From positions 34,782,001 to 34,846,000 of the forward strand of contig OX579635.1 in assembly GCA_951230915.1 (NCBI GenBank): 64,000 nucleotides of DNA. The letters are read 5' to 3'. The DNA is from Antitrichia curtipendula. Its lineage: Eukaryota; Streptophyta; Bryopsida; Hypnales; Leucodontaceae. The position numbers and the translations under genes are program-made. The notes beneath the pieces are model-generated. The model did no database searches. It had not been told where the DNA came from and saw only the letters and a list, made by a program, of their open reading frames with translations. The number at the start of each line of letters is the position of its first letter. The stretch's first letter is position 1. This document shows positions 23,272 through 34,811 of this stretch, piece after piece.

Positions 23272-23899
23272 GGAAATATGGTATATGTAGACGTACAAAA
23301 TGATCAATGAAAAAACTCAATGCAGTTGATCTAAAGTTATTTTGTGGATTAATTTTGTGGTCTACACATATTAAGTTTATACTACTTAATAGGAAATATA
23401 TATTTGCATGTATGCTCTATATTTTATATTAGTAAATTTGAATATACTCAATAATATTTTCATTTCAAAGTAAATAACATTGAAATATACATATTTAGTT
23501 TTCATTAAGTTTGACCTTGCCAATATATAAATTATCACCTTCATTTTGAGATTCTTTTTGAATTCAAATATGATGGAATTATGGAATTAGAACACATCAA
23601 ATGGAAGGAAATGCATTTATTTATGCTAAAAGATCAAACATGTTTACTCCATACTTTAAAAACTTGATAGAAACATGACAACAATGTGGAGTTGGTAACC
23701 AGTTTGGATACTGAATAGCTTTATTTATAATAGAATTGCAAAAGTGGTGCCTTGTAAAAGGTGCTTTTGGGTATAATAGGTACTTTTAATTTAGCTTCCT
23801 CCTTGGGCAATAACATTATGATGTTATGAATATCTTTTTTTACTATGCATATGTTGATTTGGAGATTCTCTTTAGAGACACCGGTAATCTTCTATTATC
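23272..23899. other. AT-rich stretch, nothing recognised
   Basis: No supported gene, RNA or repeat boundary. Confidence 0.45.
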
Positions 23900-23903
23900 T
23901 TAA

Positions 23904-24438
23904 TCCTTAAACGACATTGCAAGCCTGATGGGCATTTTGAAAATCAAATCTTGAATTTTCACATAGTTCTTGATTTTAAATGTTTTTAAGCTTAATCAAA
24001 GAATGTGTTTTCAATAATCTACTTTTTACTCCATTTTAATTTTTTCTTCAAAACTGTTAAAATTATAATTTTTGTAACACTATGAAGACAACATCTTGAA
24101 AGCTCAAAATACACTATTTTAAAACTTTTTCTATTGAATTTTTCTTGGTGTGAGTTCCAGAAATACATCAACACCATGATTTTTGGTCACTATTATTTTC
24201 ATTTTTCATAAAAAAATAATACTATTCTAAGTATTTTTGTAAATACTATGATTTTTATAAAGAAATTTCTTTAAAAAATCATATAAAATTCAATTTGGTA
24301 TTTTTAATTATGACATTATGACATTATTTATTACTACATGGAAACTATCAAATTTTGAAATGTGTATTTTAATGTAGAAATGTAATGAAGTTTGCCTAAG
24401 CCTCAGCCTAAGCCTAGACATGAAATGTCTTTTAAGGT
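23904..24438. mobile_element. TTAA element (535 bp), TCCTTAAACGACATT termini
   Basis: The left end TCCTTAAACGACATTGCA follows TTAA (23900-23903). The right end, read in reverse complement, is ACCTTAAAAGACATTTCA and precedes TTAA (24439-24442). The termini resemble family B (CCCTTAAACG) but the interior differs. Non-coding and AT-rich. Confidence 0.65.
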
Positions 24439-24592
24439 TTAAAACCTTTGAGAGTTGATAACTAATTCATGCCTTCTAAATTATACAAGCACATGCATGT
24501 TGCTTCAAAAGTTTTTGCCAATGTGTAAAACATCCTAATTGTTTTTTCTTACATCAATAGAGATTATTTGGACAATTCTAGGAGTTTCTTAA

Positions 24593-25362
24593 TCCCTAAA
24601 GGACCAAGGCCTTTTTTCTGCCAAAAAACACTCAAAACTGCCATTTCTAAAGCAAAAAGTAATAAAATTTGAACCTTTCTAAGATAATTTTTTTGCACCA
24701 CAATGTTTTAAGCTTTAAATATTTATTGTGGGAAATTGAATTGAGAGTCTAGAAAAAAAAAAAAATCAAAAAAATTAATTTTTATTCTTAAGAAAATTAT
24801 TAAGTAGAAATAGGTATCAGATAGAAGGAAAATCTAAATTACTAATATCTCTAAAATGGAATTGTAATGCACTAATTGCAATGGTGAGATTGTTCAAGGA
24901 AGAAAAATAAACCATATGGAATATTTTTTTGAGAAAATTATAAAAGTTGCATTCAAAAATGAATTCTACAAGTTATTTTTTCAAGAAGATGCTATAATTG
25001 CTTGAAAAATAAGATTGTCTATAACTTTCTCATAACAAATCCAAATGGAATAAATCAAAGCTTTTTCATGTAGGCAAAATATAATCTATAAGGAAAAAAA
25101 ATTCAAATTTTGAAATTCTTTTTTGCTCATGGGGCCTTGTCCCTCGTATTTGAGAGGCATGCCCTTTCTCCCCTGTTTTGAGCTTATTTGGGCATAACTT
25201 TTGTTCCTAGGCACTAATTGAAAATATACACAATATTCCCACGAAGCTAATGAGTTTTTCTATCTTCACAAAAAGTTTCAAAAAATCATGACAAAAATTC
25301 AGCCCATAGGTACTTGCCCAAAATCTCATTTGTCCTCTAAAGGGACAATGGTCCTTTAGGGG
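24593..25362 (+). mobile_element. TTAA element, family A1 (770 bp)
   Basis: Left end TCCCTAAAGGACCAAGG after TTAA (24589-24592); right end CAATGGTCCTTTAGGGG before TTAA (25363-25366). The interior includes AACTGCCATTTCTAAAGC and the AACAAATCCAAATGGAAT block, in common with 16382-17315 and 19707-20642. No coding frame. Confidence 0.82.
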
Positions 25363-25394
25363 TTAATTCACTTGTCTATCCATCCATTAAGTAT

Positions 25395-25830
25395 GTTTGA
25401 TTGTTTTGTTTATTTGTTTGTTACGGTAGAATCTCCTAGATCAAGTACATTGGTCGTGTGCTTAGTACCAGTAGAAAGCATTTGTTTTTGGAGGGGTGCA
25501 TGGACTTTGTTTTGTGGCATTTGGATGTATGGTATGAAAGTTATGGATTTTTGGGTTATTTTTGTTTTTAAAAAAATAGAAAATTATTTTTGTTTTTCTC
25601 TTGACTATGGCAATGATACAAGGTACACCAGTAGTACTTTAAGTAAGGCTATTTATTTATTTTATTTATTTGTTTGTTATGATGAGACCTCCTAAACTGT
25701 GAGTCTCTTTGTCACGTTCTTGGTACTATGGGAGAGCTCTTTGCGAGGAGGGGTGAATCTTTATGAATTAAATTTTTTTTTTAAACTACTTTTACTTTTA
25801 TTTTGGCTGTGACAATGGCACAGGGCACAC
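25395..25830 (-). repeat. Family D tandem repeat, two diverged units (minus orientation)
   Basis: Two units of about 240 bp, each ending (plus strand) in TTTGTTTGTTA, GGAGGGGTG and a GGCACAGG or GGTACACC-like block. In reverse complement they match the two units at 58656-59145: GTGCC.TTGCC, AAAATAAAAGTAAAAG, CACCCCTCCTC, GGTACCAAGAA. Open frames through them lack any domain. Confidence 0.6.
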
Positions 25831-26051
25831 TACACTAATGATGATAAATAGTGTTACCTACACTAATTGTTTTAGAAATGCTATAAGTTTTTACTCTTGA
25901 TGAATATTTTTACCAACTATGGGTGCCGATCTTTCCCACTTAGAATGACACTAGAATTTATGCACTTTGTAAAAATATTTATGAAGAGTAAAAACTTATA
26001 GCATTTCTAAAACAGTTAGTATGGGTAACACTAAATATCATCATTAGTGTA
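25831..26051. mobile_element. MITE with about 85-bp terminal inverted repeats (221 bp)
   Basis: TACACTAATGATGATA at the left pairs with TATCATCATTAGTGTA-like sequence at the right, and pairing continues through GTTTTAGAAATGCTATAAG and its complement. TA at both outermost ends may be the target duplication or part of the repeat. Essentially a hairpin; non-coding. Confidence 0.75.
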
Positions 26052-26325
26052 CTGTAGTTGGCATTGAAAATTGATGCAAATACCCGTTTCACTTGGCTTT
26101 CGTTTTCACTTCGCTTTTGCTGCAGTTGAGAGTGGATAGATTCTTTTTATCAGAAACATCACTTTGAATATAAGCCTCATGTGGCACGTGCGGTTCTGCA
26201 TCAAACGGAACACTGTGGCCACCAATCAGCAATCAGCATTGCACTTGCACTTCTAACGAAACTAACACTTATCATTGCTGTACCGATCAACGCTTTCCCT
26301 TTTAGCAGCAGGCGCTTCTCATTTC

Positions 26326-26455
26326 CCAATAAAATACTTTTCATTTTCCAATAAAATACTTTTCGTTTTGGATGGAACACTTTTTATTTTCTAATAAAAT
26401 ACTTTTTATTTTCCAATAAAATACTTTTCGTTTTGGATGAAATACTTTTCATTAT
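26326..26455 (+). repeat. Short tandem repeat, AATAAAATACTTTTC units
   Basis: CCAATAAAATACTTTTC and variants recur about five times, alternating with GTTTTGGATG.AA.ACTTTT segments. It is a degenerate tandem array. Confidence 0.75.
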
Positions 26456-27275
26456 TCGCAAGCTATCTTAAGTTACGTAACGGCCCTTGATTGCAGATTT
26501 CACAAAAGGCAGCCCTCACCAAAAGCACTGAAACGTACACACTCTGTGAGTAGGAAATCGACGGTTCATTATGGATACCTCCATAACTAGAGCTCTGAAA
26601 AATTCACAGTTCATTTACATTGCGTCCACAAACAATACAGACTACCTTATTTTAAAGGCTAAAGATGCGTTAGAATCCAGATGCTTACGTACATGGATGC
26701 GCTCATGACTACGTAAAAAAGCACAAGACTCCTAATTTTCAGCTCACGCCTGCCACTCGGCTCACTTAGATTTTGACAGTCAAAAACTGTAACGTTGAAA
26801 AACACACGTAATATTAGTATTCTCCAGGGCAACACAACAATATCAGTTCACAGAGGTGACCTATACGGAAAACCTCAATCGCTTGTAGGATTCACTACGA
26901 AAATTGGAACTATGTGCACAAATCCCTGTCCCTCCAAAATTGAGAGTGACCACTTTTGGTCATTTGGGCTCCTCATGGGAGATTAAAGGATTTTCCATGC
27001 ATGATAGTCTCTTCAATGTTCAGCTGAGTCATAAACTGTTATCCAAAATTGTATGTAGAAGCGGCGGCGGCGCTTCTACCAAACCCCACCCCCCACCCCC
27101 ATTCTAAAGATGATTGCTTGCTTGTTTTCCCTACTGTACTATACAACTCAAGACATACTCAACAGGTTTGGAATGGATGTCATCAAGAATGAATGTGATT
27201 TAGAATGGATGGATCACACTACGACGATACGGAAATATGAAATGAAAAAAAAATTTAAGAAAAAGAATCAGAAAT
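26456..27275. other. Gene-flanking sequence, no feature confirmed
   Basis: Lies downstream of the GTP cyclohydrolase stop. Contains a GGCGGCGGC run near 27062 and C-tracts at 27087-27100. No clear polyadenylation signal was identified on the minus strand. Confidence 0.4.
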
Positions 27276-29892
27276 CTACGTATGAGTTCTTTTCGCAACT
27301 AACTGCAAGAATGAGGTCCGAAGCCTAGAAATCGTGGAGAAGAGTCCCAGCGAAGCATACGTGGACGTCAAGGACGCTACTTGTTGTACCCCCCGTGACA
27401 ACATACACATGTGACTCGCTTCCACCACCACCATCACCGAGCTTCCAATCGCCTCCGCAATCTCCCTCGTCAAGCGCTCCTGCACCTGCAACCGAAGGCT
27501 GTACCCTCTCACCACCCTTTGGACACTCTCCCTGTCCAACTGCTGCTTCCTACCTCCTCGCGTTTTTCTTCCCAAATAAGCCACATGCACCACGCCAACA
27601 AAAGGAAGCAAGTGGTGCTCGCACTGTGAGCAGAATGGGAAGTTGAACTCGGTCAAGATGCCCTCGTCTGCAACTTCTTCCTCCCCTCCCATTGACAACA
27701 TCAACCCTTGTTGCCCTGACACGAGATCTATGTTTCCGGAAGTTCCCACTCGGCTGCCTTGCGTGGAGGTCAGAAGCCATCGCACGAAGCGTAACGAAGT
27801 GAAACGAAGCTCAGGGCGACTAGGGTCTTCTCCTATTGATCTTAATAGAGTCTCCACAGCTTCAACCATTGAGGGAAGCGCGGGCACGGTGCAGTCACGT
27901 CCATGGCCTAGAAACGCTAGTTCACTGCAACCATTATTGTATCCATTCTGAGAGGGGATTGCGTCAAAAAGAGTGAAAGGACAAGGATTTGAAGTATCTG
28001 AATGTACATCGAGACTAGAACGATGCTCCACACTGTGACCGTCCACTTGGAGAAGGGCGACAAGCTCATCCCACAAGTCGTCATGCTTGTCCTCGAACTG
28101 GCCTGTGCCTGCATACGCTGTGGATGGCACCCAGCCAACGCATTTCTCCAGATCGGACACTGTTCCATTCTCCTTCGCACCTGCACGAAGAAGGATTTTC
28201 GGATGAGCAAACCAAAACAAATGCAAATACTCGTGACGTTATTAAGCCCTAAGAGTCCCCAAATTGGCTTCCCCATCAATGAGAGTTGAAGGACATCATT
28301 CAGGAGGCTTCAACTTCAACGAAGGTAACAAATAGATAGTGGAAACCACAACCTACATTTTGATACGATAGACACCTATGTATTGAAAGGGACTATAATC
28401 ACGAATTACAAAATTAACGAATCACGAATCATGATTGGCTTCCGGAATGGGCCTATTCTTGCGCTTTCAGGACGATGCGTGGCGTTGAGGAGATTTTACG
28501 GAAATTGATCTAATGCACCTGGTCACTGCATGAAAGACTAAGGTAGGGTCCATAAAACGACCAGGATCTAAAAGCGATCTCTAACAGAGTTAAATATCAA
28601 TGTACGAATTTGCTTTCTTCGATGTAACAACAGTGAACCTATCAGGGGTGGACGCTTTTGAAGACTTCTGTGATTCCAACTTCAAAATTCATAACTAATT
28701 CCACTAAGGCCCCCAAAATAAGAAACAACTTGCGTTAGATGCAAATTCCATTTATCTTTCAAGGAAACTTTACTGAAGAATTTTATCTTTGAAATGTTTC
28801 AAGAAGTCATGGACCTCCCACCTTTTTGAATGAGCAATTCCCCCAACGCAAATGGCCAGTGATTCTAAAAAATGCAATGCGGTGTAGACATTCAAAGGAC
28901 CTTGATCCCACTCACCCGGCCACTGCAAATGCCAGCTCTCAACGAGCACGGCCACCCCGAGCGGCTCCGGTTGCAGCGCCTCCGTCAACGACACCGCAAC
29001 TTCCATCGCAAACCTTCGCGGGTTCTGCAATTTCTTCGCGAAAAGCTCCGCCACCCGTGGCAGCTTGCTAAGTCCTACTACCCGCTCTCCAACAGGTACA
29101 TACGCTATATGACACCGAATCCGAAACGGCAACAGGCACGATTCACAAAGCGCGAACAACTCTACATTCCGCACCACCACCATGCCTCCGCATCCACCTC
29201 CACTCCCAGTCCCGTGACTGCCTCCTGCTCCCGGTTCCATGAACAGCGCCCCGCCGACCACATCCTTGGCGGCCTGGCGATACCCTACACCATCCAGCAA
29301 TTTGTCATTGCTAGCTCACCACCTGCAATGCGCTCACAGCAAGGAAAACCCCCACCGATGTTCTCAAACCCAAGATCCAAACAAAAAAAACACCGTCCCT
29401 CGGGATCCAACGAATTTTCAAGCAATTTGTCACAACCTCATCACCTACTCCTGCTAGTAGCTCATCCCCACCTGCAATGCGTTCACAGCAAGAAAAAAAA
29501 CAGCCAATGTTCTCAACTCCAAGATCCAGGATCCAACGAAAAAATTCAAAAGAAAGGGAAAGGAAGGGCGATTATCCATAAACCCTAACGCATGAGAAAG
29601 AAGGGAGAAAGGAGCGCAAACCTTTGGTGGCGCCCTGGAATGCTTGCGCGACGCGCAGCGGGGTTTTGAGGAGCCCGTCTCGGGTGACTTCCTCCCCGAG
29701 TCCTTCCAGGAGGAGCTTGACTGCGGACATCATGTCCAGGAGGGAAGAGGGGTCGCCGTGGACGGACGCGATGGTGGAGACGTCGCTGCTATCTTCGCTG
29801 GTTTCGCCGTTCTCGCCGTGGCTGCTGCCGAGCTCGTCCACCACCCAGGACTCCACCGCCTGTTGCTCGGGTTGCAGCCCCATCACACACAT
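27276..29892 (-). CDS. GCHI: GTP cyclohydrolase I, plant bimodular type, three exons
   Basis: Converts GTP to dihydroneopterin triphosphate, the first step of the folate pterin branch, in the plant cytosol. Minus-strand exons: 29892-29622, 29284-28916, 28180-27276, with GT-AG introns of 337 and 735 bp, both phase 1, giving 514 residues. The ATG at 29892 starts MCVMGLQPEQQ; no targeting peptide is evident, as expected. The first cyclohydrolase domain (about 55-213) carries LLEGLGEEVTRDGLLKTP, then CESC at 137-140 where active enzymes have CEHH. The second (about 315-514) keeps CEHH at 400-403 and the zinc-ligand candidate Cys472 in SHMCMLSRG. Tandem domains, each lacking part of the site, are the known plant arrangement; they work together. 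No frame breaks, so it is probably functional. Repeats occupy both introns. Confidence 0.94.
28641..28811 (-). repeat. Dispersed repeat in intron 2 of GCHI
   Basis: Matches 63504-63660 in the same plus-strand direction: CAGGGGTGGACG, CAACTTCAAAATT.CATAACTA, GTTAGATGC.AAT.CC and TTTCAAGAAGT blocks occur in order. Outer ends are similar in both copies, suggesting a defined element of about 160-170 bp. No terminal repeats seen. Confidence 0.65.
29291..29560 (-). repeat. Tandem duplication in intron 1 of GCHI
   Basis: ACCTGCAATGCG.TCACAGCAAG recurs 149 bp apart (29320 and 29469), with the shared following blocks ATGTTCTCAA.. and AAGATCCA, and CAGCAATTTGTCA-like starts. It expands the first intron without touching its splice sites. 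Confidence 0.7.
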
Positions 29893-30181
29893 CGCCCCTG
29901 CCTACTCCGTGGCTCACACGGCACGCGCACGGGAAGGGATGGCGAGGCCTTACGTTGTTACCAAAGCGCAAAGGCAAAGCTCAAAGCTCAAAGGCGAGCA
30001 GTCGAGCACGAAGAAGCAGACGGAGAACAGAGTATAGCGGACGACGGGCGGTGTCGCGGCAATTTGGGCAATTGGGCGATAGGCGTTCTCACCTCGCGAC
30101 TCGCGAGGTGGGGAGTTTTATTAGTAGTCGCGATTTGAAGGCGCCAGGGTCGCGGGCAGGTTTGCTGAGGTCCATTCACTG
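29893..30181. promoter_or_regulatory. Probable shared upstream region of divergent starts
   Basis: A GC-rich 289-bp interval separates the GCHI start codon (minus) from a candidate start codon at 30182 (plus). CTCGCGACTCGCGAG, a near palindrome at about 30093-30107, is the most distinctive motif. I identified no TATA box with confidence. The promoter role is inferred from position. Confidence 0.4.
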
Positions 30182-30340
30182 ATGGTGCGCAGCCTCCTTT
30201 GCGGCCACAGCCGCCTCACATCCCGCGCCACCCCGATGAGATGCGGTTCGGTTCCCTCGTCTTTCCTTCACGCCTCTCATGGAGCATTCCCGGAAATTAA
30301 GGGAATGGTCAAACAGGAGTGGCAGTTGTCGCCCTATTGA
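30182..30340 (+). CDS. Candidate first exon, organelle-targeting-like, cut by a foldback
   Basis: An ATG at 30182 opens 52 codons starting MVRSLLCGHSRLTSR. The first 36 residues have several Arg, many Ser and no acidic residue, like a mitochondrial or plastid targeting peptide, and are followed by EIKGMVKQEWQLSPY. The frame stops at 30338-30340, inside the left terminal repeat of the foldback 30335-31912. GC-rich composition and position, 289 bp divergent from GCHI, suggest a real gene start, but no downstream exon was found beyond the foldback. Either the insertion truncated the gene, or an unrecognised donor is used before 30335. I do not recognise the protein. Confidence 0.35.
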   Translation: MVRSLLCGHSRLTSRATPMRCGSVPSSFLHASHGAFPEIKGMVKQEWQLSPY

Positions 30341-31912
30341 ATAGGGGTATGAAGGGGACCAAAAAGTTAAAAGGGATTTATTGTAGAAAACTGTAGATAT
30401 TTGAACCATGATGTACAGTCGGCTACAAGTTGCTTACGAATTTTTTGCATTCCCAGTGAAAGAAGTTCCACTGCTGCCAACTTTGACGCCCTCCCGAGGG
30501 TTGAAAATTTGTTTTTTTGTCTTTAATTTTTTTTTACAAGTTCATCTCTATGTTAATAACATATGTGCAAAATTTCATGGCCAAAAGATTTACAGAAAAA
30601 ATGATATTCAAAGTCTACCAACATGTGTAGTTGTGAGAAAAATTTCACTACTACCAACTTTGCCACCCTCCCAAGGATTGAGAATTTTTTTTTTTGCCAT
30701 GAATTTTTTTACATGATATCATGTCTATGTTGATAATATGTGTACCAAATTTCAAAACCAAAAGATTTACAATAAAAAAAAAAAATTTAATCTACCAACA
30801 TAGGGAGTTGGAAAAACAATTTCACTACTGCCAACTTTGCCACCCTCCCAAGGATTTTGCATGAAATTTATTGTCATAGAAGCATCTCCATGTTGATAAT
30901 ATGTATGCCAAATCTCAAGTTCTAAAGACTCACACAAAAAAAGATATTTGAAATCTACCAACATAGGGAGTTGGAAGAGTGATTTTTTCAGCCCTTGTTA
31001 TAGTGTCATTTTGTGGGTTAAAGTTTGACACGGATGTAAAAAATCTTTCTCACAACTATACCTCTTGGTAGATTTCAAATATCCTTTTCTTGGTATAAGT
31101 TTGGGACTTGAAATTTGTCACACATATCACCAACTTAGAGATGATCTCATGACATAAATTTCAAGGTAAATAAACAATTTTTCAGCCCTTGGGAGGGTGA
31201 CAAAGTTGGCAATAGTGAAATTGTTTTTCCAACTCCCTATGTTGGTAGATTTCAAATATCTTTTTTTGTGTGAGTCTTTAGAACTTGAGATTTGGCATAC
31301 ATATTATCAACATGGAGATGCTTCCATGACAATAAATTTCATGCCGAAAAAAGTTTTTTTCAATCCTTGGGAGGGTGGCAAAGTTGGCAGTAGTGAAATT
31401 GTTTTTCCAACTCCCTATGTTGGTAGATTTCAATTATCTTTTTTTGTGTAAATCTTTTGGTTTTGAAATTTCGTAAATACATTATCAACATAGACATGAT
31501 ATCATGTAAAAAAATTCATGGCAAAAAAAAAAATTCTCAATCCTTGGGAGGGTGGCAAAGTTGGTAGTAGTGAAATTTTTCAAGGCAATATAGACATGTT
31601 GGTAGACTTTGAATATCTTTTTTTCTGTAAATCTTTTGGCCATGAAATTTTGCACATATGTTATTAACATAGAGATGAACATGTAAAAAAAATTCAAGGC
31701 AAAAAAACAAATTTTCAACCCTCGGGAGGGTGTCAAAGTTGGCAGTAGTGGAACTTCTTTCACTGGGAATGCAAAAAATTCGTAAGCAACCTGTAGCCGA
31801 CTGTACAACATCCGAACACTCGAATAACTATTGATGTACAACAAAGGTAGATATTTATATAGTGTGGAATTTTGATTAATTAGTATGGGTCCCCTTAATA
31901 TCCCTATTCAAT
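30335..31912. mobile_element. 1.6-kb foldback element with repeat-filled arms
   Basis: The outer ends are inverted repeats: ATTGAATAGGGGTAT..AAGGGGACC at 30336-30360 and its near complement at 31887-31912. From 30408 and 31812 inwards the arms are close reverse complements over hundreds of bases (TGTACAGTCGGCTACA, GCTTACGAATTTTTTGCATT). Each arm is made of units of about 180 bp starting TTTCACTACTGCCAACTTTG, three on the left and about four on the right. The centre is near 31020-31060. Open frames within it mirror each other and are not genes. No target duplication was evident. Confidence 0.85.
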
Positions 31913-32489
31913 GTAGAAAGTTAGAAAATTAGATGAATGTTTTGCAGATTTGAATGGACCCATCATCTTAGATTGACGTAGGATTACAAAGAGTAACATG
32001 TGGAACATGATGATTGTACAGGATAAATGCCCGAGAATAAAAGCACTATATGAAAAAAGGGGCTGATAAGGAGGTATGTTTTTTCTACGGAATGCCCGAA
32101 GCATGAGGGCAATACCCGGCATAAACCACAAGTGGGCAACAAACTATTTTTGGATGACAAAAAGAATTTGGATGAAAAACACGTAATGCCCGATTATGGG
32201 GGCAAAATCGTGTAATCGGACATTAAGGGTGCGGAAAACCTAATTCTACCGTAGCATCCGGACAACATTTGCACGGAACAAACCCCGGTCATGGTTTAAG
32301 TATTGTAGAATGCAGCCACAAATCGACTATTGGAAACCTCCCACTGAACTAACTTGAAACATTGGATGATTGTGTAAGATTTGAATGGATGATCTAGGAA
32401 TGTTGGATTATGAAGTCAAGCTACAAGACATGATGATTGTGTTTGCAAAATGTAGCCTCAAATTCACTATTGAAAATTTTCCATTGAAC
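31913..32489. other. No gene; one small hairpin
   Basis: A hairpin at 32184-32225 pairs TAATGCCCGATTA with TAATCGGACATTA (12 of 13) around a 16-base loop. The ATGCCCG motif recurs several times between 32027 and 32190. Nothing else supported. Confidence 0.45.
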
Positions 32490-32493
32490 TTAA

Positions 32494-33795
32494 CTCCTTA
32501 TGGGTGAATGCAAGAAACACTTGTACTATTTCTTGTCACAAGCTAAGTGCTGATCTGTTTTTTGGCCATAACTTTTGCATTTTTGCTCGAAATGACTCAA
32601 GATTTCTAGAGAAGGTACTCATGTCTATCATACACCTTACATAATTTTTTTATAATTTTCAAAAATATTTTAATATTAAAATAGTATTAGTGATTAAATG
32701 TCACAAATGAGATTTGGAGGTTTTTAGTACTAAGGAGTACCTTTTTTTAATGATTTTGAGATGAAATTTGGACGAGATGGTCTTCTAGTAGACTCACATC
32801 TCTCTAGATGAGGGATTTTGAAAAAATTTATTTTTATGTGGTGTGGAAGTCTACAAAAAGAGCTTCTTTCTGCTTGAATTTTGAAACATATAAAATATTA
32901 TTTTGGTGTTTTTTCTGGTGAATGACCATCTCCATAGAATTGTTGCAAATGGCCACTTTTTATTTTTTGTATTTACTTATTTTTACTATTTTTGCCGAAT
33001 TAAAACATGAAGATATGTATTTTCTTGAGGTTTGACGCTTTTTAAGTTCTCCTACTTAGAGAATTTTTCTATCAATTTCCTTTGGTGAAAACCTTCATCT
33101 TAGAGGTGTATACATTGTTCATATTTTTCAAAAAAAATTCAAATTAATTTTCTAATTTTAAAGTACTCCAGAAAAAGTCATGAGTATTGTAGTAAAACGC
33201 AACAAATAGTACAGGTGTTTCTTGCATTCACCCTTATGTCCCAAGGGTGTTTTCTATCAAAAATCACTTTAAAATTGTCACTTTTGTTGCATTCACCTAA
33301 GAAAACCATTTAAAAAAAATTCTGACCATAGGATCTTATACTTAACTTGTCTAAAATCATGTAGTAAAAATTTCATCAAATTTGACCATATGGATTGGAA
33401 GATATTAGCATTCAAAATTGAACAAAATAAAATTTTCCAAAAAGATGCTTAGATTGCCCTCAAAACAAGATTTTGTATAACTTTTTCATCCCTAGTCCAA
33501 ATAGAATGAATCAAAGCTTCAGATGTAGACAAAAATATAATATTTTAGAATTTAGAATTTTTATTTTTTGACTTTTTTTAATTTTTTTTGTGATGCCCAC
33601 CAACCCTCATTTTTGGCTTATTGTACTATAGCTTTTGCTCATGGGCACCGATTGAAACAAAATTTATATATCCATAAAGCTCATGGGAAACTACACAACC
33701 TAAAAAAAATTCAAAAAGGTTCACTATAAATTGAGACAATAGGAACCTATCCGGACCCAAATTATCCCTCAAGGAGACAAATAGTCCTTTAGGGG
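32494..33795 (+). mobile_element. TTAA element, family A1, interrupted
   Basis: The left end CTCCTTAT follows TTAA (32490-32493) and is broken after 8 bases by the element 32502-33233. It resumes as GTCCCAAGGG at 33238, restoring the family end. The interior matches 24593-25362. The right end is TAGTCCTTTAGGGG at 33782-33795, followed by TTTGA, a degraded TTAA. Length without the insertion is about 565 bp. Confidence 0.7.
32502..33233. mobile_element. 732-bp element, 34-bp inverted termini, TTAT duplication
   Basis: The termini GGGTGAATGCAAGAAACAC and GTGTTTCTTGCATTCACCC continue as inverted repeats over 34 bp with two mismatches. TTAT flanks both ends (32498-32501 and 33234-33237), consistent with a 4-bp target duplication. 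It interrupts a TTAA element. Superfamily not assigned; no coding frame. Confidence 0.82.
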
Positions 33796-33940
33796 TTTGA
33801 ATGGTTGAAGATTTGAATAGACAATCTTGGAACTCTTGGTTATAATGGCAGTCCGTGGAAATTAATTAATAGGTTGTAGATTTTGACCTCAAAATCTATT
33901 GAAATTTTTTCAACAATGGTTGGTTTACATTCTCTTTTAA

Positions 33941-34607
33941 CCCCTGAGCGCCCACGAACTTTTCAGTAAACTCAACCTCGCTTGGACCAGTATTCACATA
34001 ATTGTACGCCGTGGATTGGTTCAGAAAATCCGAGAGGAATGACCGCTGGAAATGGCGAAGGAGTTGCATTCGCACGAGGTGGTCAAGTTTCGGACCTTTT
34101 CACCATGCGGTTTTTTGAAATTATAATGGTCAAACTGCGTTTGACTTCTGAGGTTTCAATGAAATTTGGGGGGTTCATTCACTTCAAGGTTACCAATTTC
34201 AATGAAATACATATCTTTTGGGGATGAAACTCTGGTACGTGCTAGGTATAGTATACCCAGGCGTCCACTCAAATTTTTGGGATTATCAATGAAGTGAAAC
34301 TAGTATTTTTGGTGCCTCAAAGTTCGTTGGTTTGAGCAGAATTACATCAATTCCATCCGGTTATATAGGACCACCCGCAATAGCCCAGAACGCAAAAAAT
34401 GGAAAACCCATGGATCCTATTACCTGGCCATTTGGTCCCACATAATTACATCAGTCCAGTCAATAATCGCCCAGTACTCCCACATGACCCATGAACAACT
34501 CGTACCTGCCAGTACAAACTCATGAGAGTACATAATTCATAAGGTGTTTATTTTCATAAAATTTCAATCCTAGGCGCCCCATTTTGAGGCATTGGGGCGC
34601 TCAGGGG
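33941..34607. mobile_element. TTAA element, CCCCTGAGCGCCC termini (667 bp)
   Basis: Left end CCCCTGAGCGCCC and right end GGGGCGCTCAGGGG are perfect inverted repeats over 13 bp, and both flanks are exact TTAA (33937-33940 and 34608-34611). The interior is unrelated to the other families and is relatively GC-rich. A short frame at 33982-34227 has no recognised domain. Confidence 0.85.
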
Positions 34608-34811
34608 TTAATACTTTAGATTCTAGATAGTTTTTATTTTTCTTAATTGCAATTTTTAGTACCTACTTACAAAACAATGTTCTTTCTAAAGAATAGAAGT
34701 GTATATGTAGAGTCTAATTGTAGAGAGTAGAAGTGCACTTTGTAATGTCATAAATATTAATGTTTGAAGATTTGAACAAATGATCTTCAAACATCCATTT
34801 GTGATGGTAAT

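Noticed and set aside
16382..25362. CCCCTAAA and TTTAGGGG as telomere-like sequence
   Set aside because: They occur singly at element ends, paired as inverted repeats next to TTAA, not in tandem.
27395..29588. Several plus-strand frames of 70-238 codons
   Set aside because: They lie opposite the GCHI exons and introns; low-complexity peptides without domains.
30408..31844. Mirror-image frames of 84-119 codons in the foldback
   Set aside because: They are the same repeat read from both arms; no domain or coding bias.
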